A stretch of DNA of 54,619 bases from Bacteroidaceae bacterium (GTDB lineage Bacteria; Bacteroidota; Bacteroidia; Bacteroidales; Bacteroidaceae), in the NCBI GenBank assembly GCA_017453465.1, contig JAFTEV010000004.1, positions 1 through 54,619 of the forward strand. The letters run 5' to 3'. This document shows positions 33,163 through 42,657 of this stretch, in pieces (the stretch's first letter is position 1; each line of letters opens with the position of its first letter). The notes below the pieces were generated by a model. The model made no database searches, was not told where the DNA came from, and saw only the letters and a list, made by a program, of their open reading frames with translations. A program made the translations under genes and the position numbers.

Positions 33163-33825
33163 ATGAACGAAGAAACCAACAAAGCCGAGACGCCCGTACT
33201 GCGCAAACAAGCGAACTGGGAAGGGCTTTACTTCTACCAGAAGTCGAATGTGCTCTACCAGTTGACTTTCGCCTTCACAAGACGTTTCCTTACTCGCGGC
33301 GACCGCACCATCGACCAAATGGTGCAGGCTGCGCGTTCTGGCAAACAGAACATCGTGGAGGGTTCTGCCGACGGAGTGACCTCGATGGAGATGGAACTGA
33401 AGCTCCTGAACGTGGCTCGCAGCAGCATCAAGGAACTGAAGGAAGACTACGAGGATTACCTCACCTCGCGCCATCTGACCCGCTGGGCAACAGGCCACGA
33501 CCGCTACGACGGTATGCTGAAGTTCTGCCGAAAGCACAACAGCATAGATGACTATCAGCCCTACTTTGAAAGATGGACAGCCGAGGAGATGGCGAACATC
33601 GCCCTGACCCTCTGCCACATGGTGGACAAGATGATGACCACCTACCAGAAGCAGCTGGAGACGGAGTTCATCACCGAGGGCGGCATCAAGGAACGCATGA
33701 CCGCAGCCCGCCTGGGCTACCGCACCAACCAGCGCGAGGAGATTGCGCGGCTCAAGCAGGAGCTGGAGCAAGCCTATCGGCGAATAGCAGAACTGGAAGA
33801 AAGGCTGAAGGGCTTGAAGGGCTAG
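33163..33825 (+). CDS. Four-helix-bundle protein with suffix domain
   Basis: A 220-residue helical protein. The middle part (YQKSNVLYQLTFAFTRRFL, GDRTIDQMVQAARSGKQNIVEG) matches the S23/IVS-type four-helix-bundle family also used by Avd proteins of diversity-generating retroelements. The region around ARSSIKELKEDYEDYLTSRHL and the C-terminal ARLGYRTNQREEIARLKQELEQAYRRIAELEERL fits the longer version with a suffix domain. No reverse transcriptase is nearby. Function unknown; it may bind nucleic acid. The ATG at 33163 follows a TATCTTTG box. A tandem repeat directly follows the stop codon. Confidence 0.78.
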   Translation: MNEETNKAETPVLRKQANWEGLYFYQKSNVLYQLTFAFTRRFLTRGDRTIDQMVQAARSGKQNIVEGSADGVTSMEMELKLLNVARSSIKELKEDYEDYLTSRHLTRWATGHDRYDGMLKFCRKHNSIDDYQPYFERWTAEEMANIALTLCHMVDKMMTTYQKQLETEFITEGGIKERMTAARLGYRTNQREEIARLKQELEQAYRRIAELEERLKGLKG

Positions 33826-33828
33826 GCT

Positions 33829-33920
33829 TTCTAGAAAGACTAGAAGAACTAGAAGGGCTAGATTAACTAGAAGGGCTAGATTAACTAGAAGGGCTAGATT
33901 AACTAGAAAAACTAGAAAGA
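33829..33920. repeat. 18-bp tandem repeat after the four-helix-bundle gene
   Basis: Three perfect copies of ACTAGAAGGGCTAGATTA (33848-33901) are flanked on both sides by partial CTAGAA copies. Every copy contains TAG, so the four-helix-bundle frame cannot read through in one register. In another register the repeat reads as Leu-Glu-rich segments. Confidence 0.85.
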
Positions 33921-33963
33921 CCAGCAACCTCCCGCAAGGCACAGCGCGCCATAACAACAGCTT

Positions 33964-36495
33964 ATGGCAACAACAGAACTATTGCGCAGCAGGGTGGAAG
34001 GCCAGCCTTCCATCTATGCTTACGAACTGCCCGAAGTGCCTTCGCATCGCGGAATGCTGAAGGTGGGCTACACAGTGAGAACAGCGGAGGAGCGGGTGGC
34101 CGAGCAGTGCCGGACGGCTCACCTGAAATACAAGATTGTGCTGGTGCGGTCGGCCATGAAAGCTGACGGCACCTCGTTTGACGACCATGCGGTGCACCGA
34201 CTATTGCGCGAGGCGGGATTCTACAACCCCGAAGGCGAGTGGTTCCGCTGCACGGTGCGGGATGTGGAACGTGCCATCCATGCAGTGAGGGCTGGACAAG
34301 AGACCATGCTGGAGCGCACGGAGACCTTCACCATGCGCCCCGAACAGAAGCTCGCCGTGGACCGAACCAGCACCTACTTCAAGTCTTTCCAAAATGAGGA
34401 GCAAAACGTGGTGCCCCACTTCTTGTGGAACGCCAAGATGCGCTTCGGCAAAACCTTCACCACCTATCAGCTGGCACTGCGCATGGGCTGGCACAGGGTG
34501 CTGGTGCTCACGTTCAAGCCCGCCGTGAAGACGGCCTGGAAGGAGGACTTGCTGACACACTGCGACTTCCGTGGCTGGCAGTTCTGCGAAAAGGGAGAGA
34601 ACTTTGAGTTCAACAAGGTGGACGAGGCGAAGCCCTTCGTTTGCTTCGCCTCATTTCAAGATGTGCTGGGACGCAATGCTGCGGGCGGCATCAAGGCTAC
34701 CAACGAGTGGATTCAGCAGGTGGAGTGGGACTGCATCGTGCTGGACGAATATCACTACGGCGCATGGGGCAAGCACGCCAAGGACTTCTACAACAAGCAG
34801 GACGAGGAACTGCTGGCACGTGCCGCCGAAGTGGGCGAACTGATGGCAGAAGACGCTGACAGCTGCAAGGAGGTGGAAAGCCGCGAGCTGTATGACGAGG
34901 GGCTGATGCCACTGACCACTCATGCCTATCTCTACTTGTCGGGCACGCCGTTCCGTGCCATCAGTACAGGAGAGTTTATCGAGGAACAAATCTACAACTG
35001 GACCTACTCGGACGAACAGCGCGCCAAGGAGGAATGGACGAAAGACCCGACGCGACGGGGAATGCCCAACCCCTACCAGGCTCTGCCCAAGATGGTGATG
35101 ATGACCTATCAGCTGCCCGACAGCATCAAGGAGGTGGCCGACCAGGGAGAGTTTGACGAGTTTGACCTCAACGAGTTTTTCCGTGCCGATGAGCGCGGCT
35201 TTGTGCATGAAGAACACGTGCAGAAGTGGCTCGACCTGATTCGGGGCAGCTACAAGGAGAACATCGTGACCGAACTGAAGCAAGGCAGGGAGCGTCCGCC
35301 CATGCCGTTCTCGGACGTGCGGCTGGTCAGCTACCTGCAACACACGTACTGGTTCTTACCATCGGTGGCGGCATGTAAAGCCATGGCACGCCTGATGGAG
35401 AAACCTATCAACCGCTTCTACCACGACTACGAGGTAGTGGTGGCTGCCGGGGCCGAGGCGGGCATGGGGGCTGAGGCTGTGCACCCTGTGTATGAAGCCA
35501 TGGCCCGCAATGGCGACCCCAGGCAGAGCAAGACCATCACGCTGTCGTGCGGCAAACTCTCGACGGGCGTGACGGTGCGCCCCTGGACGGGCATCCTGAT
35601 GTTGCGCAATGCCCGCTCGCCTGAAACGTACTTCCAGGCAGCCTTCCGCGTGCAGTCGCCGTGGACGACACGCGACGAGCGGGGCAACGAGGTTGTCTTG
35701 AAGCCCTTCTGCTATGTGTTTGACTTTGCGCCGAACCGTGCCCTGCGACAAGTGGAAGAGTATAGTTGTCAGCTGAACCTGCAAGAACCGAATCCAGAGA
35801 AGAAGGTGGAGGAGTTCATCCGTTTCCTGCCCGTGCTGGCCTATGACGGCAGTTCGATGAAAGAGATTGATGCGGCGGGCATTCTGGACATGGCGATGAG
35901 CGGCACGACAGCCACACTGCTGGCCCGACGCTGGGAAAGCGCGGTGCTGGTGAATGTGGACAACACCACGTTGGGACGACTGATGAATTCGCCCGAAGCC
36001 ATGAAAGCATTGATGAAGATTGAGGGATTCCGCTCGCTGAATCAAGACATTGAGACCATCATCAACAAGAGCGAGCAGGTGAAGAAAGCCAAGCGTGAAC
36101 AAGACAAAAAGCTCACAGCCAAGCAGAAGAAAGAGCTGACAGAGGCTGAAAAGGAGTACAAGAGCAAGCGCAAAGAAATTCAGCAGAAGCTCATCAAGTT
36201 TGCCACACGCATTCCGGTGTTCATGTACCTGACGGACTTCCGCGAATACTCACTCAAGGATGTCATTGTGAATCTGGAGCCAGAACTGTTCCGCAAGGTG
36301 ACGGGACTCAGCATCAGCGACTTCGACTTGCTGGTGAGCCTCAACGTATTCAACAGCGAGCTGATGAACGATGCGGTGTATAAGTTCAAGCGATATGAAG
36401 ACAGCAGCCTCAGCTACACGGGCATTGACACCCACAAAGAGGCCGTTGTCGGCGGCTGGGACACAGCTATTGACAGAACGGAACTCTTCAAATAA
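33964..36495 (+). CDS. GIY-YIG (T5orf172-like) nuclease fused to DEAD-type helicase
   Basis: An 843-residue protein. Residues about 15-110 form a T5orf172-type GIY-YIG nuclease: SIYAYELP, GMLKVGYTVRTAEERVAEQ with Arg44, and GEWFRC with Glu92. Residues from about 125 form an SF2 helicase: Walker A AKMRFGKT (157-164), DEYH box (261-264), LSGTPFRA motif III and a QAAFRVQSPW motif near residue 560. The C-terminus contains a charged coiled coil (about 690-745). Such fusions serve as the cleaving, translocating subunit of restriction systems. Together with the two methyltransferases it completes a plausible restriction-modification set, though a toxin-antitoxin pair and a four-helix gene lie between. 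Confidence 0.82.
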   Translation: MATTELLRSRVEGQPSIYAYELPEVPSHRGMLKVGYTVRTAEERVAEQCRTAHLKYKIVLVRSAMKADGTSFDDHAVHRLLREAGFYNPEGEWFRCTVRDVERAIHAVRAGQETMLERTETFTMRPEQKLAVDRTSTYFKSFQNEEQNVVPHFLWNAKMRFGKTFTTYQLALRMGWHRVLVLTFKPAVKTAWKEDLLTHCDFRGWQFCEKGENFEFNKVDEAKPFVCFASFQDVLGRNAAGGIKATNEWIQQVEWDCIVLDEYHYGAWGKHAKDFYNKQDEELLARAAEVGELMAEDADSCKEVESRELYDEGLMPLTTHAYLYLSGTPFRAISTGEFIEEQIYNWTYSDEQRAKEEWTKDPTRRGMPNPYQALPKMVMMTYQLPDSIKEVADQGEFDEFDLNEFFRADERGFVHEEHVQKWLDLIRGSYKENIVTELKQGRERPPMPFSDVRLVSYLQHTYWFLPSVAACKAMARLMEKPINRFYHDYEVVVAAGAEAGMGAEAVHPVYEAMARNGDPRQSKTITLSCGKLSTGVTVRPWTGILMLRNARSPETYFQAAFRVQSPWTTRDERGNEVVLKPFCYVFDFAPNRALRQVEEYSCQLNLQEPNPEKKVEEFIRFLPVLAYDGSSMKEIDAAGILDMAMSGTTATLLARRWESAVLVNVDNTTLGRLMNSPEAMKALMKIEGFRSLNQDIETIINKSEQVKKAKREQDKKLTAKQKKELTEAEKEYKSKRKEIQQKLIKFATRIPVFMYLTDFREYSLKDVIVNLEPELFRKVTGLSISDFDLLVSLNVFNSELMNDAVYKFKRYEDSSLSYTGIDTHKEAVVGGWDTAIDRTELFK

Positions 36496-36524
36496 GCGTT
36501 CCATTCTGTCATGCTTGTCAATTC

Positions 36525-37493
36525 TTATTCCCAACCCAAGGCTGAAGCACCGAGCACGGCAGCATTCTTGTCCATCAACGGACTGACAAGGAACTGCGCC
36601 TTGCGGCGGAAGATGTTGAGCACGGAGCGGTCGTAGGCTTCCTTGATGGGATTCATGATGAGGTCGCCCGCCTTGCAGAGTCCGCCAAAGAAGATGAAGG
36701 CTTCGGGGCTGGAGAAGGCGGCAAAGTCGGCACAAGCCTGTCCCAGCATGGTGCCTGTGAACTGGAATATTTCGTTGGCTACCTCGTCGACCTGGGCTGC
36801 AGCAATAGAGACATCGAGCGATTCGAGCTGCTCGGCTGGCTTGTTGCGCAGAAGCGAGGGGCGGTCGGTCTTTGCCAGAATTTCGCGTGCCGTGCGTGCC
36901 ACGCCTGTGGCTGAACAATAGGCTTCCAGACAGCCTGTGCGTCCACAGCCGCACGGACGGCCCTGTGAAGAACGGTCCATGATGACATGGCCCAGCTCGC
37001 CAGCGAAGCCGTCGTGACCATACACCAGCTGGCCGTTGATGACAATGCCTGAGCCTACGCCTGTGCCCAGCGTGATGACAATAAAGTTCTTCATGCCCTT
37101 GGCTGCACCGTACATCATTTCGCCCATGGCCGCAGCATTGGCATCGTTGGTCATCTTGACGGATATGCCCAGCTCCTTCTGGAACATATCGGCCAGGGGC
37201 ACTACACCTTCGTGAGCCCAGGACAAGTTGGGTGCATACTCTATGGTGCCCGTGTAATAATTGGCATTGGGGGCACCAATGCCCATGCCCTGAATGTTCT
37301 GTGTGCCGCCTACCTGCTCAATGAGCGGACGCACACAGGCCACGCCTGCATTGACAAAATCGACAGCCGTCGTATATTTGCCTGTCTTGATACTACTCTC
37401 ACAAAGGATTTTGCCTTCGGCATCTACAATGCCAAACACGGTGTTGGTTCCACCCAGGTCCACACCAATCACGTATGGTTTCAGTTTTTCCAT
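36525..37493 (-). CDS. ROK-family sugar kinase (glucokinase-like)
   Basis: A 322-residue cytosolic kinase. The ATP phosphate motif is VIGVDLGGTNTVFGIVD at the N-terminus. The sugar-binding MTNDANAAAMGE and the ROK zinc motif HVIMDR...GRPCGCGRTGCLEAYCS near residue 175-190 are present. ROK members phosphorylate glucose, other hexoses or amino sugars, and this one most resembles bacterial glucokinases. No DNA-binding domain, so it is not a ROK repressor. It has its own TAACTTTG box and is convergent with the helicase gene, 29 bases away, with no obvious terminator between them. Confidence 0.88.
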   Translation of the reverse strand: MEKLKPYVIGVDLGGTNTVFGIVDAEGKILCESSIKTGKYTTAVDFVNAGVACVRPLIEQVGGTQNIQGMGIGAPNANYYTGTIEYAPNLSWAHEGVVPLADMFQKELGISVKMTNDANAAAMGEMMYGAAKGMKNFIVITLGTGVGSGIVINGQLVYGHDGFAGELGHVIMDRSSQGRPCGCGRTGCLEAYCSATGVARTAREILAKTDRPSLLRNKPAEQLESLDVSIAAAQVDEVANEIFQFTGTMLGQACADFAAFSSPEAFIFFGGLCKAGDLIMNPIKEAYDRSVLNIFRRKAQFLVSPLMDKNAAVLGASALGWE

Positions 37494-37549
37494 AGTATAT
37501 ATACGTTTTTTTGAGGTTTGCTTTTTTGTGGCTATGCCGTTTTATGGTG

Positions 37550-37557
37550 CAAAGTTA
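37550..37557 (-). promoter_or_regulatory. Promoter -7 box of the ROK kinase gene
   Basis: The minus strand reads TAACTTTG followed by CACC, 57 bases before the ATG. It faces away from the promoter at 37590. Confidence 0.65.
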
Positions 37558-37589
37558 ACACATTTCTTTTTTATACCGAATAAAATGCG

Positions 37590-37597
37590 TAATTTTG
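37590..37597 (+). promoter_or_regulatory. Promoter -7 box of the LysE-DUF4924 operon
   Basis: TAATTTTG followed by CACG lies 48 bases before the LysE ATG. Confidence 0.6.
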
Positions 37598-37644
37598 CAC
37601 GCAAAAACGTTAAAACATAAAAAACGTAAGCACGCAAAAGACAC

Positions 37645-38379
37645 ATGGAACTCCTCAACATACACTTCTTTGGGCTTGACTTCACCAGCACATTCCAGGA
37701 ATGGATGCAGCAGGTGGGTATTCTTGACGAAATACTGAAAGGTTTCATCATCGGCATCATCGTGTCGGCTCCCATGGGACCTGTGGGCATCCTGACCGTG
37801 CAGCGCACCCTGAACAAGGGGCGCATGGAGGGACTGGCCACGGGCATTGGGGCTTCGGCCAGCGACTTTCTGTATGCCATCGTGACGGGCTACGGCATGT
37901 CGTTTGTCATCGACATCATCGAGAACCCTGCCATCGCGCTCATCATCAAGATTGTGGGCAGTGTGCTGCTCTTTGCCTTCGGTGTCTATACGTTCCGCTC
38001 TGTACCCAAGCAGCAAAAGATGCTCGATGACATTCCCACGCCAACCGAATCGGGTAGCCTGACATCCTACGCCATGTCGGGCTTTGCCGTCACTGTGAGC
38101 AACCCACTCATCATCTTCATGTTTGTGGCCCTGTTCGGTCAGTTCACCTTCATCTTGGTTGACAACATCATCCCGCAAATCATGGGCTACCTGGCCATCA
38201 TCGGCGGTGCCTTCTTCTGGTGGTTCAGCCTCACGTGGCTCATCGACAAAGTGCGCACGCGGTTCAATCAGCGCATTCTGTGGTGGATTAACCGCATCAT
38301 CGGCATCATCGTCATGGTGGTCAGCGGCATCATCATCATATATACTGTAACTGGCCACGCCATTCCATTCACCCTATAA
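37645..38379 (+). CDS. LysE-family transporter
   Basis: A 244-residue inner-membrane protein with about six hydrophobic segments. The family motif GFIIGIIVSAPMGPVGILTVQRTLNKGR lies near residues 33-60. The next segment (ATGIGASASDFLYAIVTGYG) and NPLIIFMFVALFG near residue 152 are also typical. Members export amino acids, but the substrate here is unknown. First gene of a plus-strand run with DUF4924 (42 bases downstream) and, after an inserted restriction gene, rfbD. Confidence 0.88.
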   Translation: MELLNIHFFGLDFTSTFQEWMQQVGILDEILKGFIIGIIVSAPMGPVGILTVQRTLNKGRMEGLATGIGASASDFLYAIVTGYGMSFVIDIIENPAIALIIKIVGSVLLFAFGVYTFRSVPKQQKMLDDIPTPTESGSLTSYAMSGFAVTVSNPLIIFMFVALFGQFTFILVDNIIPQIMGYLAIIGGAFFWWFSLTWLIDKVRTRFNQRILWWINRIIGIIVMVVSGIIIIYTVTGHAIPFTL

Positions 38380-38421
38380 GACAAGATTCGTCCAATTGTA
38401 AATCGTCTAATTGTCAAATTC

Positions 38422-38976
38422 ATGTATATCTCCGAACAACTCAAGAAGTCAAGCATCGCTGAATACCTGCTCTACATGTGGCAGGTGGAAGACGTGATTC
38501 GTGCCTACGGACTCGACATCGACGACATTTCTGAGCACTATATTCCGCACTTCGAGCTGGAGCCTGAACGTGCCGTAGAACTCATTGGCTGGTATGAAAA
38601 CCTCATCAACATGATGCACGAAGAAGGCGTGGAAGAAACTGGACACCTGCAAATCAACCAGAACATCATCATCCTGCTGAACGACCTGCACCTCCAACTG
38701 CTGAAGTCGCCGAAGTTTCCCTTCTACTCCGCCCAATACTACAAGGCCCTGCCCTTCATCGTAGAACTACGCCAAGCCAAAAAGAACAAGGGCGAAGAGG
38801 AAAAGAGCGAAATCGAGACCTGCTTCGATGCCCTCTACCTCGTCATGCTCATGCGTGCACAGAAAAAAGACATCGCCCCCGAAACAGCTACCGCCATCGA
38901 CAACATCTCCAAACTGCTGGCCATGCTCAGCGAATACTACCGACAGGACAAAGCCAACGAACTGGAGTTGGACTAA
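38422..38976 (+). CDS. DUF4924 family protein
   Basis: A 184-residue soluble, all-helical acidic protein. MYISEQLKKSSIAEYLLYMWQVEDVIRA at the N-terminus and a central INQNIIILLNDLHLQLLKSP identify the Bacteroidota DUF4924 family. No function is known. From family knowledge, this gene often sits beside rfbD in Bacteroidales, so its neighbour 25 bases downstream, a type IIG restriction gene, appears to be an insertion. Confidence 0.85.
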   Translation: MYISEQLKKSSIAEYLLYMWQVEDVIRAYGLDIDDISEHYIPHFELEPERAVELIGWYENLINMMHEEGVEETGHLQINQNIIILLNDLHLQLLKSPKFPFYSAQYYKALPFIVELRQAKKNKGEEEKSEIETCFDALYLVMLMRAQKKDIAPETATAIDNISKLLAMLSEYYRQDKANELELD

Positions 38977-39001
38977 AAGGCCATAATACCCACGAACCAT
39001 T

Positions 39002-42000
39002 ATGAACGAAATCTTTACACCTGCTCAAACCGTCAGCAGAACTTACCTGAGAAGTTTCATCAATGAGGAAGACTTCCTGCGGTTCAAGAATGCGTTAAAA
39101 ACATTTCTTGCCAACTTCGATGAGCAGGGGAAAGAGGAATACAACAAGACACTCGTCCGCGACTTCCTGAAAGAAGCCTTTTATAATAAAACAAATGCCA
39201 TCAACACATACGGGGATGCAGACTCGGCTATCTATGGCACTGTACAGGCCAAGGGCAGTGTGCCACTGGTGCTAATCGAAGCCAAAAGCCGAAGAAGTGC
39301 GGACATGATTGACCATAGGCATTTCAACCGAAAGGCACTACACGAACTGGTGCTCTACTATTTGCGCGAGGAAATAGGCCAAGAAAACTTCGCCATTACT
39401 AATCTCATTATTACAGACGGCATTGAATGGTACGTTTTCAAAAAGAAGCTGTTCCTCGACCTCTTTGCCAGAGACAAGAAGTTTGTGGACAAATGCCTGT
39501 CAATGGACCAGAGCGCGGCCTACTCCACCGAAGACATCTATAAAGTCATCAAGCAGCATGTGGCTAAAGTAAAAGATGACATTAACTGCACACACTTCAG
39601 CATGAATGATGTTGCAAAGCTGATTGAGAGTGATGACCTGTACACACAGCCACAGTTCCGTGCCATCTACAAACTGCTGTCACCCATTCATTTGCTTGAG
39701 CTGCCCTTCATAGCCGACAACAACACGCTGAATCAGGCATTCTACAACGAGCTGCTCTATATCATGGGACTGGAAGAGGTGCTGGACAGCAACACCAATC
39801 TGCTCAAGATAAAACGACTGAAGCCCAAGAAGCGTCAACAATACTCCATGCTGGAGCAAGCCATATCGCTACTTGAAGACCGCCCCGACATGGGAGGCGA
39901 AGCTGCCATAGAGGATGCTGCACTGGGGCTGGTGCTGGAATGGACGAACCGCATCCTCTTCTTGAAATTGCTGGAAGCACAGTTAAAGGACTTCGATGAA
40001 GACAACTCGTTTCGGCCACTTCTCACCATCGGACGTTTGCCAAGCTACCAGGATTTTTATGAACTGTGCATGAGGATGCTGGCCAAGAACTATGATGAAC
40101 GCACAACGTCTTTCGTGGAACGCTTTCCCGATGTCCCTTACCTGAATAGTTCGCTTTTTGAATTGTCCGAAGCCGAACTGAAATACTTTTCCATCAATGC
40201 CATCAAGGCAGGCGAGATGGAAGTTTACGCCAACACTGTTGTCAAAGACGGGAATCACAAACGAAGGGGAAAGATGCAATCGCTCGAATACCTCTTCCAC
40301 TTCTTAGGTTCCTATAATTTTGGGGCCGACAGCCTGGAAACCAAAGATGCCAGCACCATTATCAATGCGGCTGTACTCGGACTCATCTTTGAGAAAATAA
40401 ACGGCTACAAGGATGGAGCCTTCTTCACGCCTGGCTACATTACAGAATACATGTGCCGCAGTGTCATTCGCGACACGGTAGTAAACAGGTTTAACGAGGC
40501 TGAAGACTGGAACTGCCAGAACTTCGACGAACTGAAAGAAAGAATAGACTATTACAATCGTGACTTCCGCACCAAAGCCAACCACATTATTAATAATATA
40601 AGAATCTGCGACCCAGCTGTGGGTAGCGGGCATTTCTTGGTGTCAGCACTGAACGAATTGATACTCATCAAGCATGAGCTGGGCATTCTGCAAGACCAGG
40701 ACGAACAGCCCAACCGACTGAAAGGCTATCATATCAGTGTGGAAAATGATGAACTCGTACTAACAGACGAAGACGACAAGGTCTTTAAATATCGCCCCAG
40801 TTCGCCTGATGCACAACGCATACAGGAAGCACTGTTTGAGGAAAAGCGCACCATCATTGAGAACTGCCTTTTTGGTGTAGATATTAATCCCAAAAGTGTG
40901 GACATTTGCCGATTGCGCCTTTGGATTGAACTACTTAAAAATGCTTACTACTATAAAGACGAAAAGGGAAAACGAAAACTCCAGACCCTGCCCAACATTG
41001 ACATCAACATCAAGTGTGGCAACTCTTTGCTGTCAAAGAATCCCGTCCGCCAAGGCAATGCCGTGGTCGAATTGAAGATGTTTGAGTTACAAAAGCTGCA
41101 GACGTACAAAGAAGATGTTGCTGCATACAAGCATTGTTCCGACAAAAAACGCAAAGCCGAAATCAAGGCAAAGATTCAGCAGTTCAGAGACAGTTTCATC
41201 GCGCAGGGCTATCAGCAAAACTTTTTCGACATAAGAGGCAACAAGGAATACATTAGCGACGACATCTACAGCAACAGCCTCGAATGGATGTTTGACTATC
41301 CCGAAATTTTAGATGACGAAGGGAGGCTGCTGGGCTTCGACATCATCGTGGGCAATCCTCCATACGTCAGTCTGGAAGAACAAAAAGAACTGTCAAAGGC
41401 TTACGGAAAACTGAAAACACAAGGTCTGAGTGAAAACAAAAAGCCTGTCTATACAACTTACGACCCTCGTGGCGACCTCTACATGCTATTCGTGGAACGT
41501 GCCATCTCTTTACTGAAACCACACGCCTACCTAACATTCATCATCCCGAACAAATGGATGCGTGTAGGCAGCGGAAAAGGATTGCGACGTTTCCTGCTCA
41601 GCAACAATTTGACACAGCTGGTAGATTTCTGCGACAATCAGGTATTTCCTGAAGCCACAACTTACACGTGTATCATCAGAATGACAAACGAGGATTCTGA
41701 AGCACAATTCCTTTCGTCTCGACCAGAAAAGCTTAACAAGAAAACCTTGTTTGTTGACATCAAAAATAAAGAAGAACTCTTTCCAAAAGCAGGACTAAAT
41801 GATGGAATTTGGATAACATCTTCGTTAAGAAACCACCAGCTTGTAGCAAAGCTAAAAGCCGAAATGCCAACGTTGGGTGATTTAGTGGGAAAACAATCCT
41901 ACCGAGGCATATTGACTGGACTGACCGATGCATTCCTCATTTCAGAAGAAAAGCGAAACCAGCTTATTGCGGAAGATAGTAAAGCTGAATATGTTATTCG

Positions 42001-42646
42001 CCCGTTCCTGCAAGGACGCAACTTGAAAGCTTTTGCAAAAGCCCAAGCCGAGAACTATGTATTATTCCTGCCCAAAGGTTTCACAAAGAAAGGCATGGGC
42101 TGGGAACAAGATGCTGAAGGAAAGCCCGAAGAGCAAGAAGCTTGGACCTGGTTTAGCAATACCTACCCTTCGATAGCCAAACACTTGCAACCATTTGCAG
42201 ACAGAGGACGCAAACGGTCAGACAAAGGCGACTATTGGTGGGAACTCAGAGCCTGCTCGTATTACGACAAGTTTGAAAAGCCCAAGATATTCTATCAAGT
42301 GTTGCCTGTAAAACCATGCTTTGTTTATGAAGAAACCGACATTCTTTGCAACAATTCCGTCTGGTTTATTCCCACACAAGATAAACGACTGTTAGCATTA
42401 CTAAACTCCCAACCTGCATGGTGGCTAATGAAAGAATTTTGCCCACTAATCAGAAATGGCTGCCAACTCATTTGGGACAACCTACGCCAAATTCCCGTAC
42501 CCAAAGAATTGCCCGAAGAACTGGCCACCTATGCAGACAAACTGATAGACGCCACACGCACAGCCGACCAAGAGAACTACAACAAAGTTTATGAAGAACT
42601 CAACAGATACGTAGAAGAACTATATGGTCCAGCACTAAACAAATAA
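39002..42646 (+). CDS. Type IIG restriction-modification enzyme
   Basis: A 1214-residue single-chain restriction enzyme and methyltransferase. The nuclease domain is N-terminal with a PD-(D/E)XK core (GDADSAIYG then VLIEAKSRRSADM; IEAKS at 92-96). A helical connector (about 200-430) leads to the gamma-type adenine methyltransferase: GAFFTPGYITEYM, motif I ICDPAVGSGHFLVSAL (about 535-550), FGVDINPKSVDICRLRLWI, and NPPY at about 785-788. The C-terminal TaqI-like recognition region contains GKQSYRGILTGLTDAF and KIFYQVLPVKPCFVYEE. It would methylate one strand of an unknown site and cut nearby. It has no promoter of its own that I see and relies on the LysE-DUF4924 run. The HIINN codons at 40585-40600 match the AT-rich motif. 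Confidence 0.87.
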   Translation: MNEIFTPAQTVSRTYLRSFINEEDFLRFKNALKTFLANFDEQGKEEYNKTLVRDFLKEAFYNKTNAINTYGDADSAIYGTVQAKGSVPLVLIEAKSRRSADMIDHRHFNRKALHELVLYYLREEIGQENFAITNLIITDGIEWYVFKKKLFLDLFARDKKFVDKCLSMDQSAAYSTEDIYKVIKQHVAKVKDDINCTHFSMNDVAKLIESDDLYTQPQFRAIYKLLSPIHLLELPFIADNNTLNQAFYNELLYIMGLEEVLDSNTNLLKIKRLKPKKRQQYSMLEQAISLLEDRPDMGGEAAIEDAALGLVLEWTNRILFLKLLEAQLKDFDEDNSFRPLLTIGRLPSYQDFYELCMRMLAKNYDERTTSFVERFPDVPYLNSSLFELSEAELKYFSINAIKAGEMEVYANTVVKDGNHKRRGKMQSLEYLFHFLGSYNFGADSLETKDASTIINAAVLGLIFEKINGYKDGAFFTPGYITEYMCRSVIRDTVVNRFNEAEDWNCQNFDELKERIDYYNRDFRTKANHIINNIRICDPAVGSGHFLVSALNELILIKHELGILQDQDEQPNRLKGYHISVENDELVLTDEDDKVFKYRPSSPDAQRIQEALFEEKRTIIENCLFGVDINPKSVDICRLRLWIELLKNAYYYKDEKGKRKLQTLPNIDINIKCGNSLLSKNPVRQGNAVVELKMFELQKLQTYKEDVAAYKHCSDKKRKAEIKAKIQQFRDSFIAQGYQQNFFDIRGNKEYISDDIYSNSLEWMFDYPEILDDEGRLLGFDIIVGNPPYVSLEEQKELSKAYGKLKTQGLSENKKPVYTTYDPRGDLYMLFVERAISLLKPHAYLTFIIPNKWMRVGSGKGLRRFLLSNNLTQLVDFCDNQVFPEATTYTCIIRMTNEDSEAQFLSSRPEKLNKKTLFVDIKNKEELFPKAGLNDGIWITSSLRNHQLVAKLKAEMPTLGDLVGKQSYRGILTGLTDAFLISEEKRNQLIAEDSKAEYVIRPFLQGRNLKAFAKAQAENYVLFLPKGFTKKGMGWEQDAEGKPEEQEAWTWFSNTYPSIAKHLQPFADRGRKRSDKGDYWWELRACSYYDKFEKPKIFYQVLPVKPCFVYEETDILCNNSVWFIPTQDKRLLALLNSQPAWWLMKEFCPLIRNGCQLIWDNLRQIPVPKELPEELATYADKLIDATRTADQENYNKVYEELNRYVEELYGPALNK

Positions 42647-42657
42647 CAAATAAAATC

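Noticed and set aside
33163-33825. Avd accessory protein of a diversity-generating retroelement
   Set aside because: The fold family fits, but there is no reverse transcriptase or template/variable repeat pair in the window.
33848-33901. Regular repeats that could suggest a CRISPR array
   Set aside because: The 18-bp units are directly tandem with no spacers, and no cas gene is present.
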